DNA from: Hydractinia symbiolongicarpus
Taxonomy: Eukaryota > Cnidaria > Hydrozoa > Anthoathecata > Hydractiniidae
DNA length: 64,000 nucleotides
NCBI RefSeq assembly: GCF_029227915.1
Contig: NC_079882.1
Location: 15,388,501-15,452,500 of the forward strand
Reading direction: 5' to 3'
This document shows positions 1 through 11,298 of the stretch, one piece after another. Position 1 is the first letter of the stretch. The number at the start of each line of letters is the position of its first letter. Position numbers and translations under genes: made by a program. The notes below the pieces were generated by a model. It did no database searches. It had not been told where the DNA came from and saw only the letters and a list, made by a program, of their open reading frames with translations.

Positions 1-34
1 GCAGACCTGTGAAACCACGTGATTAAAGTGTGAG

Positions 35-81
35 GCCTTTATTAGACTGCAAAAGGCCAAATTACAGCCTTTATAGGACTG
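35..81 (+). repeat. Internal near-direct repeat within the unit
   Basis: GCCTTTATTAGACTG at 35-49 and GCCTTTATAGGACTG at 67-81 match at 13 of 15 bases, 32 bases apart. The pair is kept in most units of the array. It may be a trace of a shorter ancestral element from which the unit was built, or chance similarity kept by homogenisation. GACT cores also recur at unit bases 96, 121 and 130. Confidence 0.7.
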
Positions 82-197
82 TGCACGTAGTTAAGAGTGT
101 TGTAAGGCAACGGTGCTAATGAAAACGACTTGGGACGTTGTAGCGCATTGAGACTGTAAGGACTAGGCCAATGGTAACCTACGCAGACAGGTGAAAC

Positions 198-212
198 CAC
201 GTGATTTACGTG
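198..212. other. Conserved dyad CACGT-GATTT-ACGTG with G-box/E-box core
   Basis: The arms CACGT and ACGTG are exact reverse complements around a 5-base spacer, and the left arm extends to the palindrome CACGTG. Similar sites sit at unit bases 167-181 through most of the array. Common variants change the spacer (GATTA, or the 4-base GATT) and keep both arms; others do break them (AAAGTG, TATCGTG, AACGTG, TACGTG). On the minus strand bases 205-198 read ATCACGTG, which fits the RTCACRTG consensus of the yeast CDEI element bound by Cbf1-type bHLH proteins. Any protein binding here is inference. Confidence 0.6.
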
Positions 213-215
213 TGA

Positions 216-240
216 GGCCTTTATTAGACTGCAAAAGGCC
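216..240. other. Inverted repeat GGCCTTT / AAAGGCC (hairpin-capable)
   Basis: Arms at 216-222 and 234-240 are perfect 7-base complements separated by 11 bases. The element is present at unit bases 3-27 in a large share of units. Variants GAGGAC, GAAGCC plus AATGCC, or AAAAGCC weaken it. It could fold as a cruciform or as an RNA hairpin if transcribed; no function is shown by the sequence. Confidence 0.55.
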
Positions 241-904
241 ATATTACAGCCTTTATAGGACTGTGCACGTAGTTAAGAGTGTTTTAAGGCAACTTCGCCA
301 ATGAAAACGACTTGGGACGTTGTAGCGCATTGAGACTGTAAGGACTAGGCCAATGGTAACCTACACAGACAGGTGAAACCACGTCATTTACGTGTGAGGC
401 CTTTATTAGACTGCAAAAGGCCATATTACAGTCTTTATAGGACTGTGCACGTATTTAAGAGTGTTGTAAGGCAACAGCGATAATGAAAACGACTTGAGAC
501 GTTGTAGCGGATTTAGACAGGAAGGAATAGTCCAATGGTAACCTGCGCAGACCGGTGAAACCACGTGATTAACGTGTGAGGCCTTTATTAGACTGCAAAA
601 GGCCAAATTACAGCCTTTATAGGATTGTGCACGTAGTTAAGAGTGTTGTAAGGCAACGGCGCTAATGAAAACGACTTGGGACGTTGTAGCGCATTAGGAC
701 TGGAAGGACTAGGACAATGGTGACCTGCGCAGACCGGTGAAACCACGTGATTAATGTGTGAGGCCTTTATTAAACTGCAAAGGGCAATACTACAGCCTTT
801 ATAGGACTGTGCACGTAGTTAAGAGTGTCTTAAGGCAACGGCGCTAATGAAAACGACTTGAGTCGTTGTAGCACATTGAGAATGGAAGGACTAGGCCAAT
901 GGTA

Positions 905-920
905 ACCTGCGCAGACAGGT
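905..920. other. Dyad ACCTG-CGCAGA-CAGGT with nested palindrome CTGCGCAG
   Basis: The arms ACCTG (905-909) and CAGGT (916-920) are reverse complements around six bases. They overlap the perfect 8-base palindrome CTGCGCAG (907-914), which has a CpG at its centre. The site corresponds to unit bases 146-161 and is intact in units reading GCGCAGACAGGT. It is lost in units reading GCACAGGCAGAT or GCGCAGACCGGT. Confidence 0.5.
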
Positions 921-1680
921 GGAACCACGTGATTTACGTGTGAGGCCTTTATTTGACTGCAAAAGGCCATATTACAGCCTTTATGGGACTGTGCACGTAG
1001 TTAAGAGTGTTGTAAGGCAACGGCGCTAATGAAAACGACTTGGGACGTTGCAGCGCATTGAGACTGGAACGACAAGTCCAATGGTAACCTGCACAGGCAG
1101 ATGGAACCACGTGATTTACGTGTGAGGCCTTTATTAGACTGCAAAAGGCCAAATTACAGCCTTTACAGGACTGTGCAAGTAGTTAAGAGTGTTGTAAGGC
1201 AACAACGCTAATGAAAACGACTTGGGACGTTGTAGCGCATTGAGACTGGAAGGACTTGGTCAATAGTGACCTGCGCAGACCTGTGAAACCGCGTGATTAA
1301 AGTGTGAGGCCTTTATTAGACTGCAAAAGGCCAAATTACAGCCTTTATAGGACTGTGCACGTAGTTAAGAGTGTTGTAAGGCAACGGTGCTAATGAAAAC
1401 GACTTGGGACGTTGTAGCGCATTGGGACTGGAAGGACTAGACCAATGGTAACCTGCGCAGACAGGTGAAACCACGTGATTTACGTGTGAGGCTTTTATTA
1501 GACTGAAAAAGGCCATATTACAGCCTTTATAGGACTGTGCACGTAGTTAAGAGTGTTCTAAGGCAACTTCGCCAATGAAAATGACTTGGGACGTTGTAGC
1601 GCATTGAGACTGTAAGGACTAGGCCAATGGTAACCTACGCAGACAGGTGAAACCACGTGATTTACGTGTGAGGCCTTTAT

Positions 1681-1760
1681 TAGACTGCAAAAGGCCATAT
1701 TACAGCCTTTATAGGAGAGTGTTTTAAGGCAACTTCGCCAATGAAAACGACTTGGGACGT
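1681..1760 (+). repeat. Unit with a 16 bp internal deletion
   Basis: Between 1716 and 1717 the 16 bases CTGTGCACGTAGTTAA are missing relative to neighbours, leaving TATAGGAGAGTG. This removes unit bases 50-65, including the GTGCAC palindrome. It is the largest single length change I noticed. The related segments near 6.6, 7.7, 16.8 and 18.1 kb keep these bases, so the loss is private to this copy. Confidence 0.85.
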
Positions 1761-2049
1761 TTTAGCGCATTGAGACTGTAAGGACTAGGCCAATGGTAAC
1801 CTACACAGACAGGTGAAACCACGTCATTTACGTGTGAGGCCTTTATTAGACTGCAAAAGGCCATATTACAGCCTTTATAGGACTGTGCACGTAGTTAAGA
1901 GTGTTGTAAGGCAACGGTGCTAATGAAAACGACTTGGAACGTTGTAGCGCATTGAGAATGGAAGGACTAGGCCAATGGTAACCTGCGCAGACAGGTGAAA
2001 CCACGTGATTTACGTGTGAGGCCTTTATTTGACTGCAAAAGGCCATATT

Positions 2050-2670
2050 ACAGCCTTTATAGGACTGTGCACGTAGTTAAGAGTGTTGTAAGGCAACAGC
2101 GATAATGAAAACAACTTGGGACGTTTTAGCGCATTGAGACTGGAACGACAAGTCCAATGGTAACCTGCACAGGCAGATGGAACCACGTGATTTACGTGTG
2201 AGGCCTTTACTAGACTGCAAAAGGCCATAGTACAGCATTTATAGGACTGTGCACGTAGTTAGGAGTGTTGTAAGGCAACGGCGCTAATGAAAACGACTTG
2301 GGACGTTGCAGCGCATTGAGACTGGAACGACTAGTCCAATGGTAACCTGCACAGGCAGATGGAATCACGTGATTTACGTGTGAGGCCTTTATTAGACTGC
2401 AAAAGGCCAAATTACAGCCTTTACAGGACTGTGCAAGTAGTTAAGAGTGTTGTAAGGCAACAACGCTAATGAAAACGACTTGGGACGTTGTAGCGCATTG
2501 AGACTGGAAGGACTTGGTCAATAGTGACCTGCGCAGACCTGTGAAACCACGTGATTAAAGTGTGAGGCCTTTATTAGACTGCAAAAGGCCAAATTACAGC
2601 CTTTATAGGACTGTGCACGTAGTTAAGAGTGTTGTAAGGCAACGGTGCTAATGAAAACGACTTGGGACGT
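2050..2670 (+). repeat. Dispersed segment shared with 6,780-7,400 and 17,150-17,770
   Basis: This roughly 3.4-unit stretch matches 6,780-7,400 at an offset of 4,730 bases and the 17.15-17.77 kb stretch at a larger offset. Shared marks are ACAGCGATAATG followed by GACGTTTTAGCGC, then TAGTACAGCATTTATAGG, then GGACTTGGTCAATAGTGACC. The copy at 2.6 kb departs where the other two have the shortened GCATTGGGATGG. Confidence 0.75.
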
Positions 2671-3180
2671 TGTAACGCATTGAGACTGTAAGGACTAGGT
2701 CAATGGTGACGTGTGCAGACCTGTGAAACCACGTGATTAACGTGTGAGGCCTTTATTAGACTGCAAAAGGCCATATTACAGTCTTTATAGGACTGTGCAC
2801 GTAGTTAAGAGTGTTCTAAGGCAACTTCGCCAATGAAAACGACTTGGAACGTTGTAGCGCATTGAGACTGTAAGGACTAGGCCAATGGTAACCTACGCAG
2901 ACAGGTGAAACCACGTGATTTACGTGTGAGGCCTTAATTAGACTGCAAAAGGCCATATTACAGCCTTTATAGGATTGTGTAGGCAGTTAAGAGTGTTCTA
3001 AGGCCACGGCGCTAAAGAAAACCACTTGGAACGTTGTAGTGCATTGAGACTGGAAGGGATGGTCCAATGGTAACCTGCGCAGGCAGATGGAACCACGTGA
3101 TTTACGTGTGAGGACTTTATTAGACTGCAAAAGGCCATATTACAACCTTTATAGGACTGTGCACGTAGTTAAGAGTGTTG
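2641..3180 (+). repeat. Three-unit segment repeated six units later (1,092 bp offset)
   Basis: Positions 2,641-3,180 match 3,733-4,272 at an offset of exactly six units. Both pass through the units marked TTCGCCAATG, then GTGTAGGCAG, then GAGGACTTTATTAG. The left copy has private changes (GTGACGTGTGCAG near 2,707, GGATTGTGTAGG near 2,974), so this duplication is older than the near-identical ones further right. Confidence 0.7.
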
Positions 3181-3744
3181 TAAGGCAACGGCGCTAATGA
3201 AAACGATTTGGGACGTTGTAGCGCATTGAGACTGGAAGGACTAGGCCAATGGTGACCTGCGCAGGCCGGTGAAACCACGTGATTAACGTGTGAGGCCTTT
3301 ATTAGACTGCAAAGGGCAATACTACAGCCTTTATAGGACTGTGCACGTAGTTAAGAGTGTCTTAAGGCAACGGCGCTAATGAAAACGACTTGAGACGTTG
3401 TAGCACATTGAGAATGGAAGGACTAGGCCAATGTTAACCTGCGCAGACAGGTGAAACCACGTGATTTACGTGTGAGGCCTTTATTAGACTGCAAAAGGCC
3501 ATATTACAGCCTTTATAGGACTGTGCACGTATTTAAGAGTGTTGTAAGGCAACAGCGATAATGAAAACGACTTGAGACGTTGTGGCGCATTTAGACAGGA
3601 AGGAATAGTCCAATGGTAACCTGCGCAGGCAGATGGAACCACGTGATTTACGTATGAAGCCTTTACTAGACTGCAAAAGGCCAAATTACAGCCTTTATAG
3701 GACTGTGCACGTAGTTAAGAGTGTTGTAAGGCAACGGTGCTAAT

Positions 3745-6700
3745 GAAAACGACTTGGGACGTTGTAGCGCATTGAGACTGTAAGGACTAGGTCAATGGTG
3801 ACCTGCGCAGACCTGTGAAACCACGTGATTAAGGTGTGAGGCCTTTATTAGACTGCAAAAGGCCATATTACAGTCTTTATAGGACTGTGCACGTAGGTAA
3901 GAGTGTTCTAAGGCAACTTCGCCAATGAAAACGACTTGGAACGTTGTAGCGCATTGAGACTGTAAGGACTAGGCCAATGGTAACCTACGCAGACAGGTGA
4001 AACCACGTGATTTACGTGTGAGGCCTTTATTAGACTGCAAAAGGCCATATTACAGCCTTTATAGGACTGTGTAGGCAGTTAAGAGTGTTCTAAGGCCACG
4101 GCGCTAAAGAAAACCACTTGGAACGTTGTAGTGCATTGAGACTGGAAGGGATGGTCCAATGGTAACCTGCGCAGGCAGATGGAACCACGTGATTTACGTG
4201 TGAGGACTTTATTAGACTGCAAAAGGCCATATTACAACCTTTATAGAACTGTGCACGTAGTTAAGAGTGTCTTAAGGCAACGGCGCTAATGAAAACGACT
4301 TGAGAAGTTGTAGCACATTGAGACTGGAAGGACTAGGCCAATGGAAACCTGCACAGGCAAATGGAACCACGTGATGTACGTGTGAGGCCTTTATTAGACT
4401 GCAAAAGGCCATAATACAGCCTTTATAGGACTAGGACGTAGTTAAGAGTGTTCTAAGGCAACTTCGCTAATGAAAACGACTTGGGACGTTGTAGCGCATT
4501 GAGACTGGAAGGACTAGGCCAATGGTAACCTGCGCAGACCGGTGAAACCACGTGATTTACGTGTGAGGCCTTCATTAGACTGCAAAAGGCCATATTACAG
4601 CCTTTATAGGACTGTGCACGTATTTAAGAGTGTTGCAAGGCAATAGCGATAATGAAAACGACTTGAGACGTTGTAGCGCATTTAGACAGGAAGGAATAGT
4701 CCAATGGTAACCTGCGCAGACCGGTGAAACCACATGATTAACGTGTGAGGCCTTTATTAGACTGCAAAAGGCCAAATTTCAGCCTTTATAGGACTGTGCA
4801 CGTAGTTAAGAGTGTTGTAAGGCAACGGCGCTAATGAAAACGACTTGGGACGTTGTAGCGCATTGAGACTGGAAGGACTAGGCCAATGGTGACCTGCGCA
4901 GGCCGGTGAAACCACGTGATTAACGTGTGAGGCCTTTATTAGACTGCAAAGGGCAATACTACAGCCTTTATAGGACTGTGCACGTAGTTAAGAGTGTCTT
5001 AAGGCAACGGCGCTAATGAAAACGACTTGAGACGTTGTAGCACATTGAGAATGGAAGGACTAGGCCAATGTTAACCTGCGCAGACAGGTGAAACAACGTG
5101 ATTTACGTGGGAGGCCTTTATTTGACTGCAAAAGGCCATATTACAGCCTTTATAGGACTGTGCACGTAGTTAAGAGTGTTGTAAGGCAACAGCGATAATG
5201 AAAACAACTTGGGACGTTTTAGCGCATTGAAACTGGAAGGAATAGTCTAATGGTAACCTGCGCAGACCGGTGAAACCACGTGATTAACATGTGAGGCCTT
5301 TATTAGACTGCAAAAGGCCATATTACAGCTTTTATAGGACTGTGCACGTAGTTAAGAGTGTTGTAAAGCAACAGCGCTAATGAAAACGACTTGGGAGGTT
5401 GTAGCGCATTGAGACTGGAACGACAAGTCCAATGGTAACCTGCACAGGCAGATGGAACCACGTGATTTACGTGTGAGGCCTTTATTAGACTGAAAAAGGC
5501 CAAATTCAGCCTTTATAGGATTGTGCACGTAGTTAAGAGTGTTGTAAGGCAACGGCGCTAATGAAAACGACTTGGGACGTTGTAGCGCATTGAGACTGGA
5601 AGGACTAGGCCAATGGTGACCTGCGCAGACCGGTGAAACCACGTGATTAACGTGTGAGGCCTTTATTAGACTGCAAAGGGCAATACTACAGCCTTTATAG
5701 GACTGTGCACGTAGTTACGAGTGTCTTAAGGCAACGGCGCTAATGAAAACGACTTGAGTCGTTGTAGCACATTGAGAATGGAAGGACTAGGCCAATGGTA
5801 ACCTGCGCAGACAGGTGGAACCACGTGATTTACGTGTGAGGCCTTTATTTGACTGCAAAAAGCCATATTACAGCCTTTATAGGACTGTGCACGTAGTTAA
5901 GAGTGTTGTAAGGCAACAGTGATAATGAAAACAACTTGGGACGTTTTAGCGCATTGAGACTGGAACGACAAGTCCAATGGTAACCTGCACAGGCAGATGG
6001 AACCACGTGATTTACGTGTGAGGCCCTTATTAGACTGCAAAAGGCCATAGTACAGCATTTATAGGACTGTGCACGTAGTTAGGAGTGTTGTAAGGCAACG
6101 GCGCTAATGAAAACGACTTGGGACGTTGCAGCGCATTCAGACTGGAACGACTAGTCCAATGGTAACCTGCACAGGCAGATGGAACCACGTGATTTACGTG
6201 TGAGGCCTTTATTAGACTGCAAAAATCCAAATTACAGCCTTTACAGGACTGTGCAAGTAGTTAAGAGTGTTGTAAGGCAACAACACTAATGAAAACGACT
6301 TGGGACGTTGTAGCGCATTGAGACTGGAAGGACTTGGTCAATAGTGACCTGCGCAGACCTGTGAAACCACGTGATTAAAGGGTGAGGCCTTTATTAGACT
6401 GCAAAAGGCCAAATTACAGCCTTTATAGGACTGTGCACGTAGTTAAGAGTGTTGTAAGGCAACGGTGCTAATGAAAACGACTTGGGACGTTGTAGCGCAT
6501 TGGGACTGGAAGGACTAGACCAATGGTAACCTGCGCAGACAGGTGAAACCACGTGATTTACGTGTGAGGCTTTTATTAGACTGAAAAAGGCCATATTACA
6601 GCCTTTATAGGACTGTGCACGTAGTTAAGAGTGTTTTAAGGCAACTTCGCCAATGAAAACGACTTGGGACGTTGTAGCGCATTGAGACTGTAAGGACTAG

Positions 6701-9115
6701 GCCAATGGTAACCTACACAGACAGACGAAACCACTTCATTTACGTGTGAGGCCTTTATTAGACTGCAAAAGGCCATATCACAGCCTTTATAGGACTGTGC
6801 ACGTAGTTAAGAGTGTTGTAAGGCAACAGCGATAATGAAAACAACTTGGGACGTTTTAGCGCATTGAGACTGGAACGACAAGTCCAATGGTAACCTGCAC
6901 AGGCAGATGGAACCACGTGATTTACGTGTGAGGCCTTTATTAGACTGCAAAAGGCCATAGTACAGCATTTATAGGACTGTGCACGTAGTTAGGAGTGTTG
7001 TAAGGCAACGGCGCTAATGAAAACGACTTGGGACGTTGCAGCGCATTGAGACTGGAACGACTAGTCCAATGGTAACCTGCACAGGCAGATGGAACCACGT
7101 GATTTACGTGTGAGGCCTTTATTAGACTGCAAAAGGCCAAATTACAGCCTTTACAGGACTGTGCAAGTAGTTAAGAGTGTTGTAAGGCAACAACGCTAAT
7201 GAAAACGACTTGGAACGTTGTAGCGCATTGAGACTGGAAGGACTTGGTCAATAGTGACCTGCGCAGACCTGTGAAACCACGTGATTAAAGTGTGAGGCCT
7301 TTATTAGACTGCAAAAGGCCAAATTACAGCCTTTATAGGACTGTGCACGTAGTTAAGAGTGTTGTAAGGCAACGGTGCTAATGAAAACGACTTGGGACGT
7401 TGTAGCGCATTGGGATGGAAGGACTAGACCAATGGTAACCTGCGCAGACAGGTGAAACCACGTGATTTACGTGTGAGGCTTTTATTAGACTGCAAAAGGC
7501 CATATTACAGCCTTTATAGGACTGTGCACGTAGTTAAGAGTGTTCTAAGGCAACTTCGCCAATGAAAATGACTTGGGACGTTGTAGCGCATTGAGACTGT
7601 AAGGACTAGGCCAATGGTAACCTACTCAGACAGGTGAAACCACGTGATTTACGTGTGAGGCCTTTATTAGACTGCAAAAGGCCATATTACAGCCTTTATA
7701 GGACTGTGCACGTAGTTAAGAGTGTTTTAAGGCAACTTCGCCAATGAAAACGACTTGGGACGTTGTAGCGCATTGAGACTGTAAGGACTAGGCCAATGGT
7801 AACCTACACAGACAGGTGAAACCACGTGATTTACGTGTGAGGCCTTTATTAGACTGCAAAAGGCCATATTACAGCCTTTATAGGACTGTGCACGTAGTTA
7901 AGAGTGTTGTAAGGCAACGGTGCTAATGAAAACGACTTGGGACGTTGTAGCGCATTGAGACTGTAAGGACTAGGTCAATGGTGACCTGCGCAGACCTGTG
8001 AAACCACGTGATTAACGTGTGAGGCCTTTATTAGACTGCAAAAGGCCATATTACAGTCTTTATAGGACTGTGCACGTAGTTAAGAGTGTTCTAAGGCAAC
8101 TTCGCCAATGAAAACGACTTGGAACGTTGTAGCGCATTGAGACTGTAAGGACTAGGCCAATGGTAACCTACGCAGACAGGTGAAACCACGTGATTTACGT
8201 GTGAGGCCTTTATTAGACTGCAAAAGGCCATATTACAGCCTTTATAGGACTGTGTAGGCAGTTAAGAGTGTTCTAAGGCCACGGCGCTAAAGAAAACCAC
8301 TTGGAACGTTGTAGTGCATTGAGACTGGAAGGGATGGTCCAATGGTAACCTGCGCAGGCAGATGGAACCACGTGATTTACGTGTGAGGACTTTATTAGAC
8401 TGCAAAAGGCCATATTACAACCTTTATAGAACTGTGCACGTAGTTAAGAGTGTCTTAAGGCAACGGCGCTAATGAAAACGACTTGAGAAGTTGTAGCACA
8501 TTGAGACTGGAAGGACTAGGCCAATGGAAACCTGCACAGGCAAATGGAACCACGTGATTTACGTGTGAGGCCTTTATTAGACTGCAAAAGGCCATAATAC
8601 AGCCTTTATAGGACTAGGACATAGTTAAGAGTGTTCTAAGGCAACTTCGCTAATGAAAACGACTTGGGACGTTGTAGCGCATTGAGACTGGAAGGACTTG
8701 GCCAATGGTAACCTGCGCAGATCGGTGAAACCACGTGATTTACGTGTAAGGCCTTTATTAGACTGCAAAAGGCCATATTACAGCCTTTATAGGACTGTGC
8801 ACGTATTTAAGAGTGTTGTAAGGCAACAGCGATAATGAAAACGACTTAAGACGTTGTAGCGCATTTAGACAGGAAGGAATAGTCCAATGGTAACCTGCGC
8901 AGACCGGTGAAACCACATGATTAACGTGTGAGGCCTTTATTAGACTGCAAAAGGCCAAATTACAGCCTTTATAGGACTGTGCACGTAGTTAAGAGTGTTG
9001 TAAGGCAACGGCGCTAATGAAAACGACTTGGGACGTTGTAGCGCATTGAGACTGGAAGGAATAGGCCAATGGTGACCTGCGCAGGCCGGTGAAACCACGT
9101 GATTAACGTGTGAGG
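3745..9115 (+). repeat. Long-range repeat, copy 1 (~5.4 kb)
   Basis: This segment matches 13,930-19,483 in order. The offset is 10,185-10,186 bases up to about 6.8 kb and 10,368 beyond it, a change of one unit. Shared landmarks include the GTGTAGGCAG units at 4,069 and 8,252, the GACAAGTCC units at 5.3-6.0 kb and the TTTAGACAGG units at 4.6 and 8.8 kb. Its own parts at 3.7-5.2 kb and 7.9-9.4 kb are themselves copies at 4,183 bp, so an older repeat is nested inside. Confidence 0.8.
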
Positions 9116-9154
9116 CCTTTATTAGACTGCAAAGGGCAATACTACAGCCTTTAT

Positions 9155-9517
9155 AGGACTGTGCACGTAGTTAAGAGTGTCTTAAGGCAACGGCGCTAAT
9201 GAAAACGACTTGAGACGTTGTAGCACATTGAGAATGGAAGGACTAGGCCAATGTTAACCTGCGCAGACAGGTGAAACAACGTGATTTACGTGTGAGGCCT
9301 TTATTTGACTGCAAAAGGCCATATTACAGCCTTTATAGGACTGTGCACGTAGTTAAGAGTGTTGTAAGGCAACAGCGATAATGAAAACAACTTGGGACGT
9401 TTTAGCGCATTGAGACTGGAAGGAATAGTCCAATGGTAACCTGGCAGACCGGTGAAACCACGTGATTAACGTGTGAGGCCTTTATTAGACTGCAAAAGGC
9501 CATATTACAGCTTTTAT
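9155..9517 (+). repeat. Two-unit tandem duplication, copy 1 (363 bp)
   Basis: The run from GTCTTAAGG through ATGTTAACC, ACAGCGATAATG and the one-base-short ACCTGGCAGACC is followed directly by a second copy 363 bases later. Both copies share the deleted base in ACCTGGCAGACC and the private ATGTTAACC mark. Confidence 0.8.
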
Positions 9518-9900
9518 AGGACTGTGCACGTAGTTAAGAGTGTCTTAAGGCAACGGCGCTAATGAAAACGACTTGAGACGTTGTAGCACATTGAGAATGG
9601 AAGGACTAGGCCAATGTTAACCTGCGCAGACAGGTGAAACAACGTGATTTACGTGTGAGGCCTTTATTTGACTGCAAAAGGCCATATTACAGCCTTTATA
9701 GGACTGTGCACGTAGTTAAGAGTGTTGTAAGGCAACAGCGATAATGAAAACAACTTGGGACGTTTTAGCGCATTGAGACTGGAAGGAATAGTCCAATGGT
9801 AACCTGGCAGACCGGTGAAACCACGTGATTAACGTGTGAGGCCTTTATTAGACTGCAAAAGGCCATATTACAGCTTTTATAGGACTGTGCACGTAGTTAA
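9518..9900 (+). repeat. Two-unit tandem duplication, copy 2 (363 bp)
   Basis: Second copy of the preceding dimer. It leaves the repeat near 9,903, where GTCTTAAGG is replaced by GTTGTAAAGC and a three-unit block begins. Confidence 0.8.
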
Positions 9901-11298
9901 GAGTGTTGTAAAGCAACAGCGCTAATGAAAACGACTTGGCAGGTTGTAGCGCATTGAGACTGGAACGACAAGTCCAATGGTAACCTGCACAGGCAGATGG
10001 AACCACGTGATTTACGTGTGAGGCCTTTATTAGACTGCAAAAGGCCAAATTACAGTCTTTATAGGACTGTGCACGTACTTAGGAGTGTTGTAAGGCAATG
10101 GCACTAATAAAAACGACTTGGGACGTTGTAGCGCATTGAGACTGGTAGGACTAGGTCAATGGTGACCTGCACAGGCAGATGGAACCACGTGATTTACGTA
10201 TGAAGCCTTTACTAGACTGCAAAAGGCCAAATTACAGCCTTTATAGGACTGTGCACGTAGTTAAGAGTGTTGTAAGGCAACGGTGCTAATGAAAACGACT
10301 TGGGACGTTGTAGCGCATTGAGACTGTAAGGACTAGGTCAATGGTGACCTGCGCAGACCTGTGAAACCACGTGATTAACGTGTGAGGCCTTTATTAGACT
10401 GCAAAAGGCCATATTACAGCTTTTATAGGACTGTGCACGTAGTTAAGAGTGTTGTAAAGCAACAGCGCTAATGAAAACGACTTGGGAGGTTGTAGCGCAT
10501 TGAGACTGGAACGACAAGTCCAATGGTAACCTGCACAGGCAGATGGAACCACGTGATTTACGTGTGAGGCCTTTATTAGACTGCAAAAGGCCAAATTACA
10601 GTCTTTATAGGACTGTGCACGTACTTAGGAGTGTTGTAAGGCAATGGCACTAATAAAAACGACTTGGGACGTTGTAGCGCATTGAGACTGGTAGGACTAG
10701 GTCAATGGTGACCTGCACAGGCAGATGGAACCACGTGATTTACGTATGAAGCCTTTACTAGACTGCAAAAGGCCAAATTACAGCCTTTATAGGACTGTGC
10801 ACGTAGTTAAGAGTGTTGTAAGGCAACGGTGCTAATGAAAACGACTTGGGACGTTGTAGCGCATTGAGACTGTAAGGACTAGGTCAATGGTGACCTGCGC
10901 AGACCTGTGAAACCACGTGATTAAGGTGTGAGGCCTTTATTAGACTGCAAAAGGCCATATTACAGTCTTTATAGGACTGTGCACGTAGTTAAGAGTGTTC
11001 TAAGGCAACTTCGCCAATGAAAACGACTTGAAACGTTGTAGCGCATTGAGACTGTAAGGACTAGGCCAATGGTAACCTACGCAGACAGGTGAAACCACGT
11101 GATTTACGTGTGAGGCCTTTATTAGACTGCAAAAGGCCATATTACAGCCTTTATAGGACTGTGTAGGCAGTTAAGAGTGTTCTAAGGCCACGGCGCTAAA
11201 GAAAACCACTTGGAACGTTGTAGTGCATTGAGACTGGAAGGGATGGTCCAATGGTAACCTGCGCAGGCAGATGGAACCACGTGATTTACGTGTGAGGA
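9843..11298 (+). repeat. 8-mer block, copy 1 (1,456 bp) beginning with two 3-mers
   Basis: This block starts with a three-unit repeat at 9,843-10,388 and 10,389-10,934 (offset 546). The trimer order is GTAAAGCAACAGCG with GGTTGTAGCGC, then GGCACTAATAAAAACG, then GTATGAAGCC. Two GTGTAGGCAG-type units follow. The whole run restarts at 11,299. The two trimers differ by GGCAGG versus GGGAGG near 9,940 and 10,486, and the same difference recurs in copy 2, so the trimer doubled before the 8-mer did. Confidence 0.85.

Larger units (their letters stand above)
32..213 (+). repeat. Representative 182 bp satellite unit (reference phase)
   Basis: This is the first complete unit and defines the numbering used here (unit base 1 is the G of GAGGCC). 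Landmarks by unit base: 3-9 and 21-27 form an inverted repeat; 4-18 and 36-50 are a near-direct repeat; 50-55 is GTGCAC; 79-90 is a hypervariable stretch (ACGGCGCTAATG, ACTTCGCCAATG or ACAGCGATAATG); 142-148 is GGTAACC; 146-161 is a dyad in many units; 167-181 is CACGT-GATTT-ACGTG. The consensus I derived has 86 G or C out of 182 and eight CpG steps. The phase is arbitrary, because a tandem array has no natural start. Confidence 0.95.

Noticed and set aside
42-242. Minus-strand 66-residue open frame repeated dozens of times
   Set aside because: It starts at the CAT in GGCCAT and stops at the TTA in TTTATTAG of the previous unit, so it is fixed by the satellite sequence. The frame shifts at each 182-base step and is lost wherever GGCCAT becomes GGCCAA. 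It has no domain and no independent support.
1560-1590. CENP-B box in TTCGCCAATGAAAACG
   Set aside because: After TTCG and four bases the required A is T, and CGGG does not follow at the right distance. The minus strand has no match either.
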